Source of the DNA: Aradus depressus
Taxonomy: Eukaryota > Arthropoda > Insecta > Hemiptera > Aradidae
NCBI GenBank assembly: GCA_963662175.1
Contig: OY759224.1
Location: 18,981,489-19,045,488 of the forward strand
DNA length: 64,000 nt
Direction: 5' to 3'
Below the pieces are notes generated by a model. That model was given only the letters and a program-made list of their open reading frames with translations, did not search any database and was not told where the DNA came from. Positions 53,333 through 64,000 of this stretch are shown piece after piece. Numbering within the stretch: the stretch's first letter is position 1; each line of letters starts with the position of its first letter. Made by a program: the position numbers and the translations under genes.

Positions 53333-54184
53333 CTATAAATATATTTTGGGGATAATCAAGTGAACTACTGGTCTCAAATCAAGAATATTCTTCCTCAACT
53401 TTAATAAGTAATATAAAATATAATAATAAAAAATTAAAAAACAAGTTTATAATCATAGAAATAAAAGACGTTGTCTTCCCACTGTTTTATTTTGACCAGA
53501 ACCGGTTTTCAACGCAACAGCGTCATCATCAGTGGTTCATCTATGATAGAATAATAAAATATACAATGATGAAAAGTATAAATAACTCTTGAAGCATGAG
53601 AGCACAGAGTAGCAAGATAAAATTATATATTTATAATTTATAATATTAAATGTCAACTTTGAACTTTGTGCTGACGAAACACTATATGTATTTATTTTTA
53701 TGTAATTAGACAATAATAAAGTTTATTTTTTAGTTTTATTAGATTTTCACTAAATCAACACAGATCGCAGAAATGTATTCGAGCGTTAATTGTTTTGCGT
53801 TATGAAATGAGATGGGGACTCTTCCAGGGGCTGTATGGACCACACGAAGAGCTGGGACCACCCCTGGGGAAGTAAATATTTAGGGACAGACTTACCTTAA
53901 ATTAGTGGTGAAGGAGTTTTATGACACGAGGATGAGACAGGTAAGAGACAATCTGTAAGGATGGTTGTGTTTGCAGTGTCTCAATTGGTGTCCAGGCTTC
54001 AATAGTTTCTGTTGGGAACTCCAACTGACAAAAAATCGTAATAGTTCAGTATCGTAGGTTGAAACATGTTTGCGGTCATTCAATAATTTTTTAATACTAA
54101 TCTACAATTTTTATTTTTTATTTTTTTTTTTTTTCGCCACAGATCTATGGGCTCCGTTGGTTAATGACACCAAAATGGTTGGTT
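53333..54184. other. AT-rich intergenic DNA
   Basis: Apart from the hammerhead-like motif at 53495-53536, nothing is recognised. Confidence 0.5.
53495..53536 (-). ncRNA. Hammerhead-ribozyme-like motif
   Basis: Minus strand: stem I ACCA/UGGU; core CUGAUGA; stem II GACGC/GCGUU after one extra U; GAAA; self-complementary AACCGGUU as stem III (with no loop, so needing a dimer); C at the cleavage site. Confidence 0.6.
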
Positions 54185-55435
54185 AATGACACAAAGTATA
54201 GACGAAGTTATGTAATCGATCAAAAAGGGTATGGCCGGATAAGGTTACGAAAACTGCCCCCAACGATTTTCGAAAGGGCAATTGACCGACAGTTTGCACA
54301 TATAAAAAGACAATTTTCCTGAAAATTTCAGCTCTTAACTCCCATTATTCAATGAGAAAAAAAAAAATACTATTTTTCTTTTTTTTCCTTTTTTTTTCCT
54401 TTTTTTCCTTTGTGGTAATCGGGAATATGCAACTGTCGATTTTTTTTGAAGTTCTTATGGTTAAAATACACCTATATAGTATTTTTTAAATTCCAATTTT
54501 TATCGACTTTAGAAATATTTATTATAGACCGTTTTGAATGTTATTTTTGAGCGACACTCACCAAATGTTCACAGAATACGTGTTTTTTATATCAAAATAT
54601 ACCCTAATTTTTTCAATTTTTTTAGTGTGTTAAAAAAATAAAAAATCATTTATTTCGGTTATTTCCATTTATATCTATTATATGTTATTATGAATGTTTC
54701 TATATATGATATTATAAATTTTTATTAAAATAATGTCGTAAAATATACATAGTTTTTATTTTTGCAAAATACAATAAATATATAGCAGTATTTTTTTAAA
54801 CGGTTGTTAACAGTACAATTTTTTTCTACTTAATTTTGTGAAGAATTTTTTTTTTACTTGATTTTTATACCGCAACTTTTTGCTGTGGTCGGAAATCGAA
54901 CTCTAACCACCTGCACGAAAAATTGACCTCCTTAACCTACGTTTTCCGATCTCTAAATTCCAAATATGAAAAAAAAAAAATCTGGCTTTCTGTGTATTTG
55001 TGAACACGATTACTCCCGGTAGAGTGAATGTTTCAACACGAAATCTTATATGTGAATATAGAACGCTCTAACGATGACACCTATTGTTTTTCAGCCAAAT
55101 CGACCTAAGGAAAGGGGTGATTTGAAGGGAGGCTTAACATAAAATCTCTAATAACTGAAGTTATATTGAATGTATCGACATGAAATTTCATATTTAAAGT
55201 TCAAACCCAATGAGGACATAACCTGTTAAATTTCATCGATATCGGCTCAAAGGAAGTGGGGTTCAGGGCCATAAGTGCCCATGTAAAGAATTTATCAACA
55301 AAAAATTTAGTATGAGGACTTATAAGGCCCAATGTAAGTCAAATATTGAATATTATCGCAAACGGTCGAGTTTGGGAAGCGACAGAATATTTGATTAATT
55401 CGTTATGGGGAAGTACACGACCGGTGATTCACGGA
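54185..55435 (+). repeat. ACTTCCCC family repeat, long copy
   Basis: AAGTATAGACGAAGTTATGT at the start and TTCGTTATGGGGAAGTACAC at the end. A foreign AT-rich block (about 54240-54960), with many T-runs, appears to be inserted. Confidence 0.68.
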
Positions 55436-55447
55436 CAATTATTTATT

Positions 55448-55652
55448 TAATTTTTTTTTGGCCTTATGTACGATGCATATTAGCCATGTCACTGTGTAAT
55501 TTACTAGTTATTTACGACATCCATGTCCCCTGGAGGGAGTTCTATCTATGAAATAAAACTCACTCCCGGACGGGATTCGAACCCGCAAACCATGGTGAGA
55601 CCATGCGACCAGAGCCCTACGCTCTAGTCCGCTCGGCCACCATGGCTCCCAT
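55448..55652 (-). repeat. SINE-2, second tRNA-derived family, copy 1
   Basis: Minus-strand head GGGAGCCATGGTGGCCGAGC (A-box-like) and GGTTCGAATCCCGTCC (B box), resembling a tRNA with a long variable arm (Ser/Leu type). It has a short unique body and an A-rich tail. Confidence 0.82.
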
Positions 55653-56138
55653 AGACAATGTCTTAACAATGGGCTTGTGAAAAAAGAAGTTGTCTTCATA
55701 GTAGACATGAAGACGTCGGACAAGGCCCGTTAGGTCTATGTACAAATTGGTGAGGATGAGGGAGTTATAGGTGGGTGGCATAGTGTTGATGTCCCCCTCC
55801 TAACCACAGACATGACAGGTCTTCCCTAACTTCTGATTTACAGCTCGACTAGGAAGATAGACAACAACATGCCTTCCTTAGACGAGCAACTAATGCCAGT
55901 TTATTAGTAACTAGGAACCCAACCGCAAACTAATCACAGTTAAAATAAAATGCAAAAAATTATAGTATTAATTTCCCAGCTATACCAAGTATAGAAGAAG
56001 TTATGTAATCTGTCTTAATTTCGATGTAGAGTATATATTGTTGGAGCAATTGCCCCACGGTTGCTCTCACCAATGATACTTCAAACTTTTTAGACTATTT
56101 AAACTCAATCGCTAAGTATATTTTACTCTGTATTTCAG

Positions 56139-56242
56139 GGAACTTTTTGTATGAACGAGGAATGAGTTCATTAAAAAAAATCAAAGATTTTCGACGTGCT
56201 ACCATGACTGGAGAAACACTAGATGATTACAGTATTCTCTAG
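56139..56242 (+). pseudogene. hAT transposase C-terminal fragment
   Basis: After TTTCAG the frame reads NFLYERGMSSLKKIKDFRRA and TMTGETLDDYSIL then TAG. This fits the ERxFSxLKxIKxxxRxTMxxxRL dimerisation tail of hAT-family transposases. No upstream part found. Confidence 0.55.
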
Positions 56243-57133
56243 AATGAAAAAATAAGGGAAAAAATAGGAAGAAGGGTAAATAATAATAGTAAAAAATAAA
56301 ATACAAGTAAAAAAAAAAAGGCTATAGGTTACCTATATTTATATACTTATTATCTATATTTATTTATTTTTTGATTATTATAATATCAATATGAGGTATG
56401 TGTGTATGAGTATATATGTACATTCTGTTGAATGTATGTTTTTGTAAATATGCTTATGTATTCCCGTGTGTCTATATTTCTACTGTTATTGCTGTTTGTT
56501 TATTCTTATATTTATTGTTATTGTTACTGTTTGTTTTATTTTCTCATTATTAGTTTATTTATTTCCACTGACTAGTATGAATGCATCCATGTGAAAAAAA
56601 TAATAATAAAGAAAAATCGAATTGTAGTTGAACACACCTTGAAATTGTAAAGATACAGATTTGCCACACATTTTTTTTTTTTCTTCTAATCATCAAGCTT
56701 GATACGCCAAATATATTGGACGCTGATGACCTTTGCTGTTTTGCGTCCTTAAACTCCAAATCCTATCCTATCCTAGAACGAAATTTTGCCAACCATCTTG
56801 ACTTGAATACCACAATTGAATTATTTGCTAAGTGAAAATCAAGAAGAGGATTTAAAATTTCTTAAAGATTCTCATTGCTATTTTGTAGACAAACAAAATG
56901 TTAGCTTTGTTTTTTAAATCAATGGAATAAATGTATTTTACAATCAAACATTTATTTTTTTTTCATATCATTTATAATTTTTATGTCTTTTGGAATAAAT
57001 ACTGGGCCCCGGAGAGCTTTTGCTGACCTTTTTCTTTCAATCCGTCACTGTATATAATATATAACCCTGATAAGAATGGGGCAGTCAGAGAAGTACCATA
57101 ATCTTAGAATCTATTTCCTGGCAACCAGATTTT

Positions 57134-57361
57134 TTATTCATAATTCTGAAAAATGCATTGGATGAAAAGTCGACTTTGGGAGAGTGGGCTAGTCATTTTG
57201 TAGATAGCTTGGCTTCGAAGAGAATGGCATCTTGTACGTTTACATATGTTCAATAGAATCGTCGGCATCGTTTGCTGACGATTAAACAATGTTTTAATTT
57301 CTGGAACCAGGCTGTGCTGACCCCTCTTCACAACATTCCGTCTTGACGTTGTTTTTCCCAT
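57134..57361 (-). CDS. Unassigned 75-codon ATG frame
   Basis: Begins MGKTTSRRNVVKRGQHSLVP and is basic throughout. It sits between repeats, with no recognised domain or splice context. Could be chance or repeat-derived. Confidence 0.12.
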   Translation of the reverse strand: MGKTTSRRNVVKRGQHSLVPEIKTLFNRQQTMPTILLNICKRTRCHSLRSQAIYKMTSPLSQSRLFIQCIFQNYE

Positions 57362-57367
57362 AAATAC

Positions 57368-57785
57368 TTTTTACTACAAAGTATAGGGGAAGTTATGCAA
57401 TCGGTCAGAAATTCGATAATGCATTTTCAACGGAATTTCATGTTTTCCGAACCCCTCATTCCAAAAATTAAAATTATATTTGTCTGTGTGTGTGTGAACA
57501 TAACTCCCGATATAATGAATGTACAAGTTCGTATCAACACGAAATTTTATGTATACAGAACAAAGATAACACCCATTGAATTTCAGCCAAATCGATCAAA
57601 GGGAAGGAGATAATTTGGGGGGGGGGGGGGGGGGGGGGGGGACTTAACACAAAAACTGTAATAACTGCTATAATAATTAATGTATTATCACGAAATTTCT
57701 TATTTAAAGTCAAAACCCCATTCAACGAAATCAAAATAAGGAAGGGGGGTTAGTGGAGGGGTTTTTAAATTGGAAATTCCGGTGA
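57368..57785 (+). repeat. ACTTCCCC family repeat with 35-G run
   Basis: AAGTATAGGGGAAGTTATGC start. At 57617-57651 there are 35 consecutive G where other copies have a short GGGG. Confidence 0.72.
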
Positions 57786-57811
57786 AAACTTCTCTATTCA
57801 GCTGAGGAAGG

Positions 57812-58055
57812 CGCCGGTAGCTCAGTGGTATGCCTGCTTGCTTACTGAGCTCAACATCGCGGGTTCGAAATGCCGACCTTCGAATGGGACATTAAGTGAT
57901 GGTCCCGAGCCTGTACTTTTGTAAATATCCCTACCCTAGATGAATAAAGATTTAGAATAGGCAAAATTTAGGTCTACCATAGTGACGAAAGACTGCTCTG
58001 GTAGTAGGTGATATGACCTTGCAGTTAAATACCTGGCATGAATCATAATAACTAA
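57812..58055 (+). repeat. SINE-1 copy, internally shortened
   Basis: GGCGCCGGTAGCTCAGTGGT head, B box GGTTCGAAATG, tail CATAATAACTAACTA. Confidence 0.78.
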
Positions 58056-58410
58056 CTATTCAGCTGAGTAAGTAAAAATAAATAAACAGAGCAAGAAAAG
58101 AAAATGTTGATAATAGACGAAAGTGTGAATGAAATGGAAAATAAGGAATAGGCCATTGAAAAACATTCAACAAAGAGATTGGTCTCTTTGGGTTGTATCT
58201 TTGTGTTGTCAGTCTGGAGAAAGAGGATCTAGGTCATTTTGGTTGACAGAAACTGGAGCTGGAGGAAGTTTTAAGAAGGAAGTTTGTTGGTGTAACTTTA
58301 ACCAGAAGACTTATCTCAGGCTAATCTAGTTAGAGAAACTACAGCTGTTCGGCTCTGCCGGGTAGGTACCTCCCTTTCATAGTTATAGAATTTTATATAT
58401 TTTTGTCATT

Positions 58411-58747
58411 AGGTTAGGTTTTATGACTCATGCCCGGGCTTTAACTACAAGGTCATATCGCCTACTACCAGAGCGCTCTTTTGTCTGGTGGACATGAGCC
58501 TGACTCTACTGTGGGAGTCCTAAATTTTGCCTACCCTAAATTTGTATTCACCTAGGGCTGGGGTCTTTAACGAGTATCTCACATCGTACAGGCTCGGGAC
58601 CATCGCTTAACGTCCCATCCGAAGGAAAGCGTGCTTAAGTTTATTTTACCTCCCAGATAAAATAAAATAAGGGCCTCGGCCGGGTTTCGAACCCACGATC
58701 TTGAGCTCAGAAGGCAAGCACGCATACCACTGAGCTACCGGCGCCCC
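58411..58747 (-). repeat. SINE-1 full-length copy with TTAGG tail
   Basis: AGGTTAGGTTTTATGACTCA to CTGAGCTACCGGCGCCCC. Confidence 0.86.
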
Positions 58748-58794
58748 TTTGTTTATATGCTAAAATGTTAATGCAACGAAATAATCAATTAACT

Positions 58795-59045
58795 TTTCTC
58801 TCTCCCCACCAAAATCATTCGAATGTTTGCGCTAATATTGAATAATTGATAAATTCATTATATCGACAATAATTATTATTGGAGTTCAGCAGATCAGCCT
58901 TTCTCTTTTGACAATTCTACTGAAAATTAATAAGTGTCGTCGTCCTTATGGGGTTTTGAGTTCACATAAGTAATTGTGTGTTGATAAATTCGTTCTATCG
59001 GTAGTTATTAGAATATTTATTTTAAGTATCCTCCCCTTCCGTTTA
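58795..59045 (-). repeat. ACTTCCCC family repeat, fragment
   Basis: TTTCTCTCTCCCCACCAAAATC onward, with GTTTGCGCTAATATTGAATA and ATCGGTAGTTATTAG. Confidence 0.6.
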
Positions 59046-59190
59046 TCATAATAATAATAATAATATCTATTTCTGTTAAACTATAATATGGTAATAGGAT
59101 ACATCATAGGAATGTTTACATTAAGAAAGGTTAGAAATTAGATACATAAACAGATATTAACTCTTAGAGTCTGACACATAATTAACAATA

Positions 59191-60144
59191 CAGTGGAGTC
59201 CCGATAATCCGAACTTCGGTAATCCGAAAGTCCGCTTAATCCGAAACCGAAAATAGGATAGTTTAGGGAAAAAATAACTAAGAAATAAAAATTTAATACA
59301 AAATGTATTTATGTACATACTAAAAATTACAGTATGTTACAAAGATGGACAGAATAAACAAAACAGAACAATGTTACTTGTAGTATTATAGTATTCGTTT
59401 AAAAAAGTCTGTTACATTTTTTTGTCGAAGAGAAGAAGACCTCTCTTTTGAAGCAAAATTACGCCAACGCCTTAGGAACAAGGTGTCTGCTGGGGTCGAG
59501 GTGGACTGTTGTTCCACGTAGCGTAGAGCTACATGAAAGGCAGCCGCCGCGTCCGAGTGGGATACCTCCTGCTCGCTGTCGTCGTCTGCTTCACCTTCAC
59601 TCTCGTCTCAGATGTTCTCCGGTTCTTTCAAAACCATTTCAACGATCTGCCCATCGTTTAAAATTTCATGATCGTTATCGTCAGCTTGTAACCACTCAGT
59701 AACATCATTTTCATTTGCATCTTCACAGCCAGGAATATTTTGTAACAGCTCCTGAATCTGTACAACATTGTTGTTCTCTGCATTTCGGCTTGAGGTTTCT
59801 TCAAATGTTATGCTTGGCCAAAGTTTACTCCAGGACTTTTGCAACAAGGGTTCACTCGTAGATTTCCATGCGTCCGCTACCCAATAAATAAGATCTTTAA
59901 TAGTTATCATCTTGAAAACCCCTTCAAGGGTTGCCAACCATACAATAATTATCGTACTTATACTGTATTGTACCATATTTTAGCACTTTACTATGTTTAT
60001 CACTATATCCTATACCAGTTTATGTAATTACACGTTGTATTTCATAATTATGTACATTTTGGTAATAAATTCGCTTAATCCGAAATTTTCGTTACTCCGA
60101 AATAGGTCCGGTCCCGATCATTTCGGACTATCGGGACTCCACTG
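59191..60144 (-). mobile_element. Internally deleted Tigger/pogo transposon
   Basis: TA flanks. Inverted ends start CAGTGGAGTCCCGATAATCC on the left and CAGTGGAGTCCCGATAGTCC, read inward, on the right. Only the transposase C-terminus remains. Confidence 0.85.
59426..59976 (-). pseudogene. Tigger transposase C-terminal fragment
   Basis: Minus frame 59976-59608 carries IKDLIYWVADAWKSTSEPLL and an acidic EWLQADDNDHEI segment. After one in-frame stop at 59608 the frame continues with ALRYVEQQSTSTPADTLFLR and RRWRNFASKERS, the typical Tigger end. The DDE core is absent, so it is non-functional. Confidence 0.75.
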
Positions 60145-60423
60145 TACTACAAAAAAATAAATACTTGAGAATATGAGTACAAAAATATTTTATTTTATTT
60201 ATTTACGTAGAGAATGTCTCATAGGCACCACGACGGCAAAAATAAGACTGCAGTTGATGATTTTTGCTGGTGAGATCACAGCACTGCAGAAGTGCAGCCA
60301 GGTTACTTCCCAAGCAAGTCACGCTGTCATATTTGACGTCAAACCCCAACAATTTGATGAATTCCCCGTTCTGGGGAAGTACAATGGCGATGTGGAAAAT
60401 GATTTTATGATCCTATGCAACGA

Positions 60424-60780
60424 TTAACATGCAGTTTTTATGTTGGACTCTCCAAATGGCTGTAATGCGAGGCGAGTGACCTCGATGACAATGGTGGTTG
60501 CCTTAATCCTAGCGTACAACCACAAACAGGGAGGGATCAAGAAGATATAAGACCATTTGATGAGTGTGGAACTGTTGTATTGTATTAATTGTAACAAGTT
60601 AATCTGCAGGAGACCAGGTGTCGGGGAGAGAACCTGGCAGATGTACCAGGCATTGTCTAACACCACAGTCGGCCTATCGATGTCATGAAGGAGGGTGTCA
60701 TCCTGACCTGGCCAGCCCAAGGTCCGCTGTACATCATTAGCATAACAAGCTCCTCCTTCTCTGAGGGGAATGGAGGACAA
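60424..60780 (-). pseudogene. Unassigned hydrophobic frame, possible decayed coding sequence
   Basis: A fairly GC-rich minus-strand frame of about 118 codons, with hydrophobic stretches around QVLSPTPGLLQINLLQLIQY and SYIFLIPPCLWLY. The frame continues past the stop into further protein-like sequence with more stops toward 60210. This looks like a decayed membrane-protein or element fragment. I cannot assign a family. Confidence 0.2.
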
Positions 60781-60929
60781 AAACCAGCCTGGAGAAATAA
60801 TCTAATAGGGGGGGATTGGCATCGATGTTCGATGCTTTTGCTATCGATGGTTTTGAGGTGATAGCTAAGAAGTAACGTCATTGCCTTTTCAGTTGAACTC
60901 CGTTGAAGAAGTTGTTATCTGGGAAATGA

Positions 60930-61078
60930 GAAAACCTTGAACACGCCGTCCTTCCGATGGGACATTAAGCGATGGTCGCAAGCCTGTCAGTTACTTGTTA
61001 AAGGTCCCTTACCCTAGGTGAATAAACCTGTCAACATTTAGGACTCCACGTTAGAGTCTGGCATATGTCCACCAGGGG
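60930..61078 (+). repeat. SINE-1 fragment, 3'-truncated
   Basis: AACCTTGAACACGCCGTCCT to CATATGTCCACCAGGGG. It abuts an inverted SINE-1. Confidence 0.7.
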
Positions 61079-61370
61079 TTAGTTAGTTATTATGACTCAT
61101 GCCCGGGCTTTAACTACAAAGTCATATCGCCTACTACCAGAGCGCTCTTTCGTCACTCTGTTGGACATGAGCCCGACTCTACTATGGGAGTCCTAAATTT
61201 TGCCTATCCTAAATTTTTATTCACCTAGGAAAGGGATCTTTAACGAGTACCTGACATCGTACAGGCTCGGGACCATCACTTAACGTCCCATCCGAAAGAC
61301 GACGTGCTTAATTTTATTTTACCTCCCAGATAAAATAAACTAAAGTCTCGGCCGGGTTTTGAACCCGCGA
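61079..61370 (-). repeat. SINE-1 copy lacking the extreme 5' head
   Basis: Tail TTAGTTAGTTATTATGACTC to GGGTTTTGAACCCGCGA (B box). Confidence 0.8.
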
Positions 61371-62391
61371 CTTATATGTTTATGATATGCAAATTTTGAT
61401 ATTCAGTATTTATTTGAGAGATCTGTCCTTATTTTCTAAAGCAGACCAGCTGATAAACGAGACTAGAAATAGACTGGAGGGGTTTACTTCCAAATTATTT
61501 TTTTTATGCTCTTCGTCAATTTGGTCTTCAAATTTTAAATAAATAAATAGTCTTTAAGTTGTATGTGGTTAATTCTTGTAAAAATGTTGTAATTCTTGTA
61601 TCTTTCATTTTTTGCGTTCTCCTTTTTCTAATTTTTATAAAGCCAATAACAATTTTCCTAAAATAAATTTTTTTTTAATTTTTCACTTTTCATGGGAAAT
61701 TATACAAGGGCGCGCGGTGGATCTGAGACTACGTGTGTTTTATTTCGCCATATCAATGGCAAATATGCATTAAACGTCATACGAGTAGACAAACCTTTGA
61801 TTAGGTCTTCATTAATTTTTTGAAATAAAGAAGTTAAAATTATTTTGAAATATTAAAAGGGATTACATTTTTCCAGTAATTTTGATAGGTTTTTTGTCTT
61901 TTAAGGAAGAGAAAAAATAGAAATATCATCTCAAAAACATTTATTAAAATAGATTGAAATATTGCAAAAATGGCTAATATCTATGCTGTTGATATTATCT
62001 ATGAGGCTCAATTTGAAGGGGTCGGCTATGTGCGGCACACTGAAATTTCTCAATCCAGGTTATTTTCATATTTTTACCTAAAATAGATGGCTGACAATCT
62101 CATCAGCTGCCTGGAACTTCGTTTACGTTAGATTAATATCTGTAAGTCTTATTTATATTTTTACAATGGATAAAAATTGAATTTTTATAGTTTTTTTAGT
62201 TATAGTTCAGAATAAGAGAAATGAAGACAAAAAATACTTTGTTATTTAACATAATTCTTCATCCAATGGTTAATTTATTGAAAGGCCAGCAGATGGCAAC
62301 CTTTCGAAGATGTTCCCTAACTTATGTATCTGGTATATATTTTATATTAACGGCATTTGACTGAAAAAAATATTTAAAAAAAAGTCGCAAT
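61371..62391. other. AT-rich intergenic DNA
   Basis: No open frame or repeat recognised over about 1 kb. Confidence 0.5.
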
Positions 62392-62883
62392 ATATACTTC
62401 CCCAGTATGAGTTAATCATTATATTTTCGCTCTTCTCCTTCAAACCGTTTGTGCTAAAATTCAATATTTGACTTACATAATGGCTTCTGAATCCTCATAC
62501 TAAATTTTTTGTCGATACATTCATTACATCGGCAGTTATTGAGGTTTTTGAGTTGCGCAACCTCTGATCCCCCTCTAATTCTGCTGAAAATGTATTGGTT
62601 TCGTCCTTATAAGTAGTGACGGATTAACCTATAAGCAAACTAAGCAATTGTTTAGGGCATCACGTCTCGGGGACACCAAGTCCGCAATGGTAATTTTGAA
62701 ATAGTTATTTATTTAAATTGTTAATTATTTCTCAATTTTTATTTTTATTTTTTTCGTTAATCTTTAATTAAAAAATGGAACCCAAAAATGGTAGGACTAC
62801 CCACTTCCGAAGTCCCTGTAAGTGACTTCGTTGCCTACATCAAGGAAAGAGTTTGGATCAAATAGCAGATTCGGTGGCTCGGT

Positions 62884-63225
62884 ATGACCGATAATAAGCT
62901 AAGGACCATCAAATGCTCCACTCGAGTTTGGAACAATTCAATAAGAGAGAAAAGGAAAGAAGAAGTAATTTTAACTCGGTTACGTAGAGGGCAGAGCAGG
63001 CTGACCCATGGATATCTGATGGCTCGGGAACCCCCTCCTCTGTGTCAGTGCTGCGGGGTGGGACTGTCTGTCAGACACATTCTAACTGAATGCATGGCAT
63101 ATAGTCCCCAGCGTGAGAATTGCAACCTTGCGGTGGATATTTCCGAAATTCTATCCGATAATATCTTCCAAATTACCCAACTATTTAATTTCTTACAATT
63201 CACAAATCTCTTATCTAAATTATAA
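62884..63225 (+). pseudogene. LINE ORF2 C-terminal fragment inside a hAT element
   Basis: 113 open codons with LTRLRRGQSRLTHGYLM, then PPPLCQCCGVGLSVRHILTE C and R, the jockey-type C-terminal RLRxGHxxxTH...CxxCG...HIL.EC motif. Truncated at the 5' side by insertion or deletion. Confidence 0.8.
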
Positions 63226-63388
63226 AACAAAATTATCTTCATCACGTAGCCTTTCTATTCCATACACATCTCCTTTATTATTATTAATCTGCGCCTATCC
63301 AAATTAGCCCGCTAGGATCCCCACAGACCTGCATCCATGATCCTCGTGGTCGAAATGCCTTAAAGAAGAGAAAAAAAAAAATGGAACT

Positions 63389-63592
63389 TTTTTTTTTTTC
63401 GCCTATGTTCGATGCATATTAGCCATGTCACTTCACTGTGTTATATAATTATTTACGACATCCATGGCCCCGGGAGGGAGTTCTATATACGAAATAAATC
63501 TCACTCCCGTACGGGATTCGAACCCGCAAACCATGGTGAGACCATGCGAACAAAGCCCTACGCTCTAGCCCGCACGGCCACCATGGCTCCCA
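63389..63592 (-). repeat. SINE-2, copy 2
   Basis: Same family as 55448-55652, about 90% alike by eye. Its A-tail reads as T-run 63389-63399 on plus. Lies inside the hAT element. Confidence 0.82.
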
Positions 63593-64000
63593 ATAAAAAC
63601 ATTGGAAGACTAAATATCAAATCCTTATACTGAGGAAGAAAATGTATCTGACGAAAAAGTGCACATACATATATGATGAACGAATGGCGTATTTGGACGA
63701 AAGAGAAATTTAGTGTTTCAAAAAATAGATTTTCTTATTTTTTCGCTTAATTATTTTTGTCTTTGTTTTGTTCAATCGAGCTTTAGTATTGAACTTGCCA
63801 ACATAAGTAACACGTTAATCGTATCAATAGTGAGATGGGGGCATCATAAGCTTAGAATGCTTAGAGCATCGAATAGTCTTAATCCGGCACTGCTTATAAG
63901 GCTTTAAATTTACATGTGAAATTTCATGTCAATATGTTCATTACAACACCAGTTATTAGAGTTTTTTTTGTTAATTCTCCCTTAATCTCCCCCTTCCTTT

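Larger units (their letters stand above)
62614..63892. mobile_element. hAT element with 8-bp target duplication, carrying LINE and SINE pieces
   Basis: CTTATAAG is duplicated at 62606-62613 and 63893-63900. Ends TAGTGACGGATTAA and inverted TTAATCCGGCACTG. Inside are a LINE tail (62884-63225) and a SINE-2 copy (63389-63592). It is inserted in a copy of the ACTTCCCC repeat family. Confidence 0.85.
62392..64000 (-). repeat. ACTTCCCC family repeat split by the hAT element
   Basis: ACTTCCCCAGTATGAGTTAA to TTCGTCCTTATAAG (62613), resuming at 63893 with GGCTTTAAATTTACATGTGA and running off the window. Confidence 0.75.

Noticed and set aside
55560..55650. Possible tRNA-Ser/Leu gene on the minus strand
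   Set aside because: The same sequence continues into a shared body and A-tail at 63389-63592, so it is a SINE.
58129..58329. 66-codon plus frame (MKWKIRNRPLKNIQQRDWSL...)
   Set aside because: No recognised motif or splice context; isolated between SINE copies.

Overview
This is a nuclear genome window from a eukaryote, most likely an arthropod. It is AT-rich, its genes have spliced introns with GT..AG borders, and most of the DNA is transposable elements. The arthropod guess rests on the repeat types and on SINE tails made of CCTAA/TTAGG units, the usual arthropod telomere motif. I cannot name the species.

Three conserved genes can be rebuilt exon by exon with matching splice phases. (1) RSPH1, plus strand, 8254-15568: six exons, 355 aa, a MORN-repeat protein of the radial spoke head of motile axonemes. 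(2) DPAGT1/ALG7, minus strand, 37407 down to 20432: six exons, 394 aa as read, the enzyme that starts the dolichol-linked N-glycan. Its fifth intron has been swollen to about 9.6 kb by two LTR elements and a MITE. (3) CCNB1IP1/HEI10, plus strand, 38009-42062: five exons, 213 aa, a RING and coiled-coil meiotic crossover ligase. It is divergent from DPAGT1 across a gap of about 600 bp. Three weaker coding candidates are 3368-3520 (terminal exon ending in a possible amidation signal), 45538-45642 (short secreted peptide) and 45841-46056 (minus, possible terminal exon).

Layout: 1-8.2 kb repeats with one candidate exon; 8.2-15.7 kb RSPH1 with MITEs and SINEs in its introns; 15.7-20.4 kb hAT, LINE and SINE debris; 20.4-37.4 kb DPAGT1, with a divergent pair of related LTR elements (20732-25087 minus, 25538-29697 plus) in one intron; 38-42 kb HEI10 with LINE and SINE insertions; 42-49.8 kb repeats with a Helitron; 49.8-53.3 kb a composite Ty3/Gypsy-type element; 53.3-64 kb repeats, including a Tigger relic and a hAT element with an 8-bp target duplication.

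The most unusual features are these. A 775-codon open Gypsy frame keeps gag, zinc knuckles, protease and integrase but has no reverse transcriptase or RNase H; it sits in a composite with three LTR-like segments bounded by one 5-bp target duplication. A second, unrelated LTR family shows the same type of loss (gag-like N-terminus joined to an integrase C-terminus) and is present as an inverted pair inside DPAGT1. At least six hammerhead-ribozyme-like motifs are scattered through the window, several with matching stem I, core, stem II and a self-complementary stem III. There is also a perfect 60-bp palindrome in a DPAGT1 intron.
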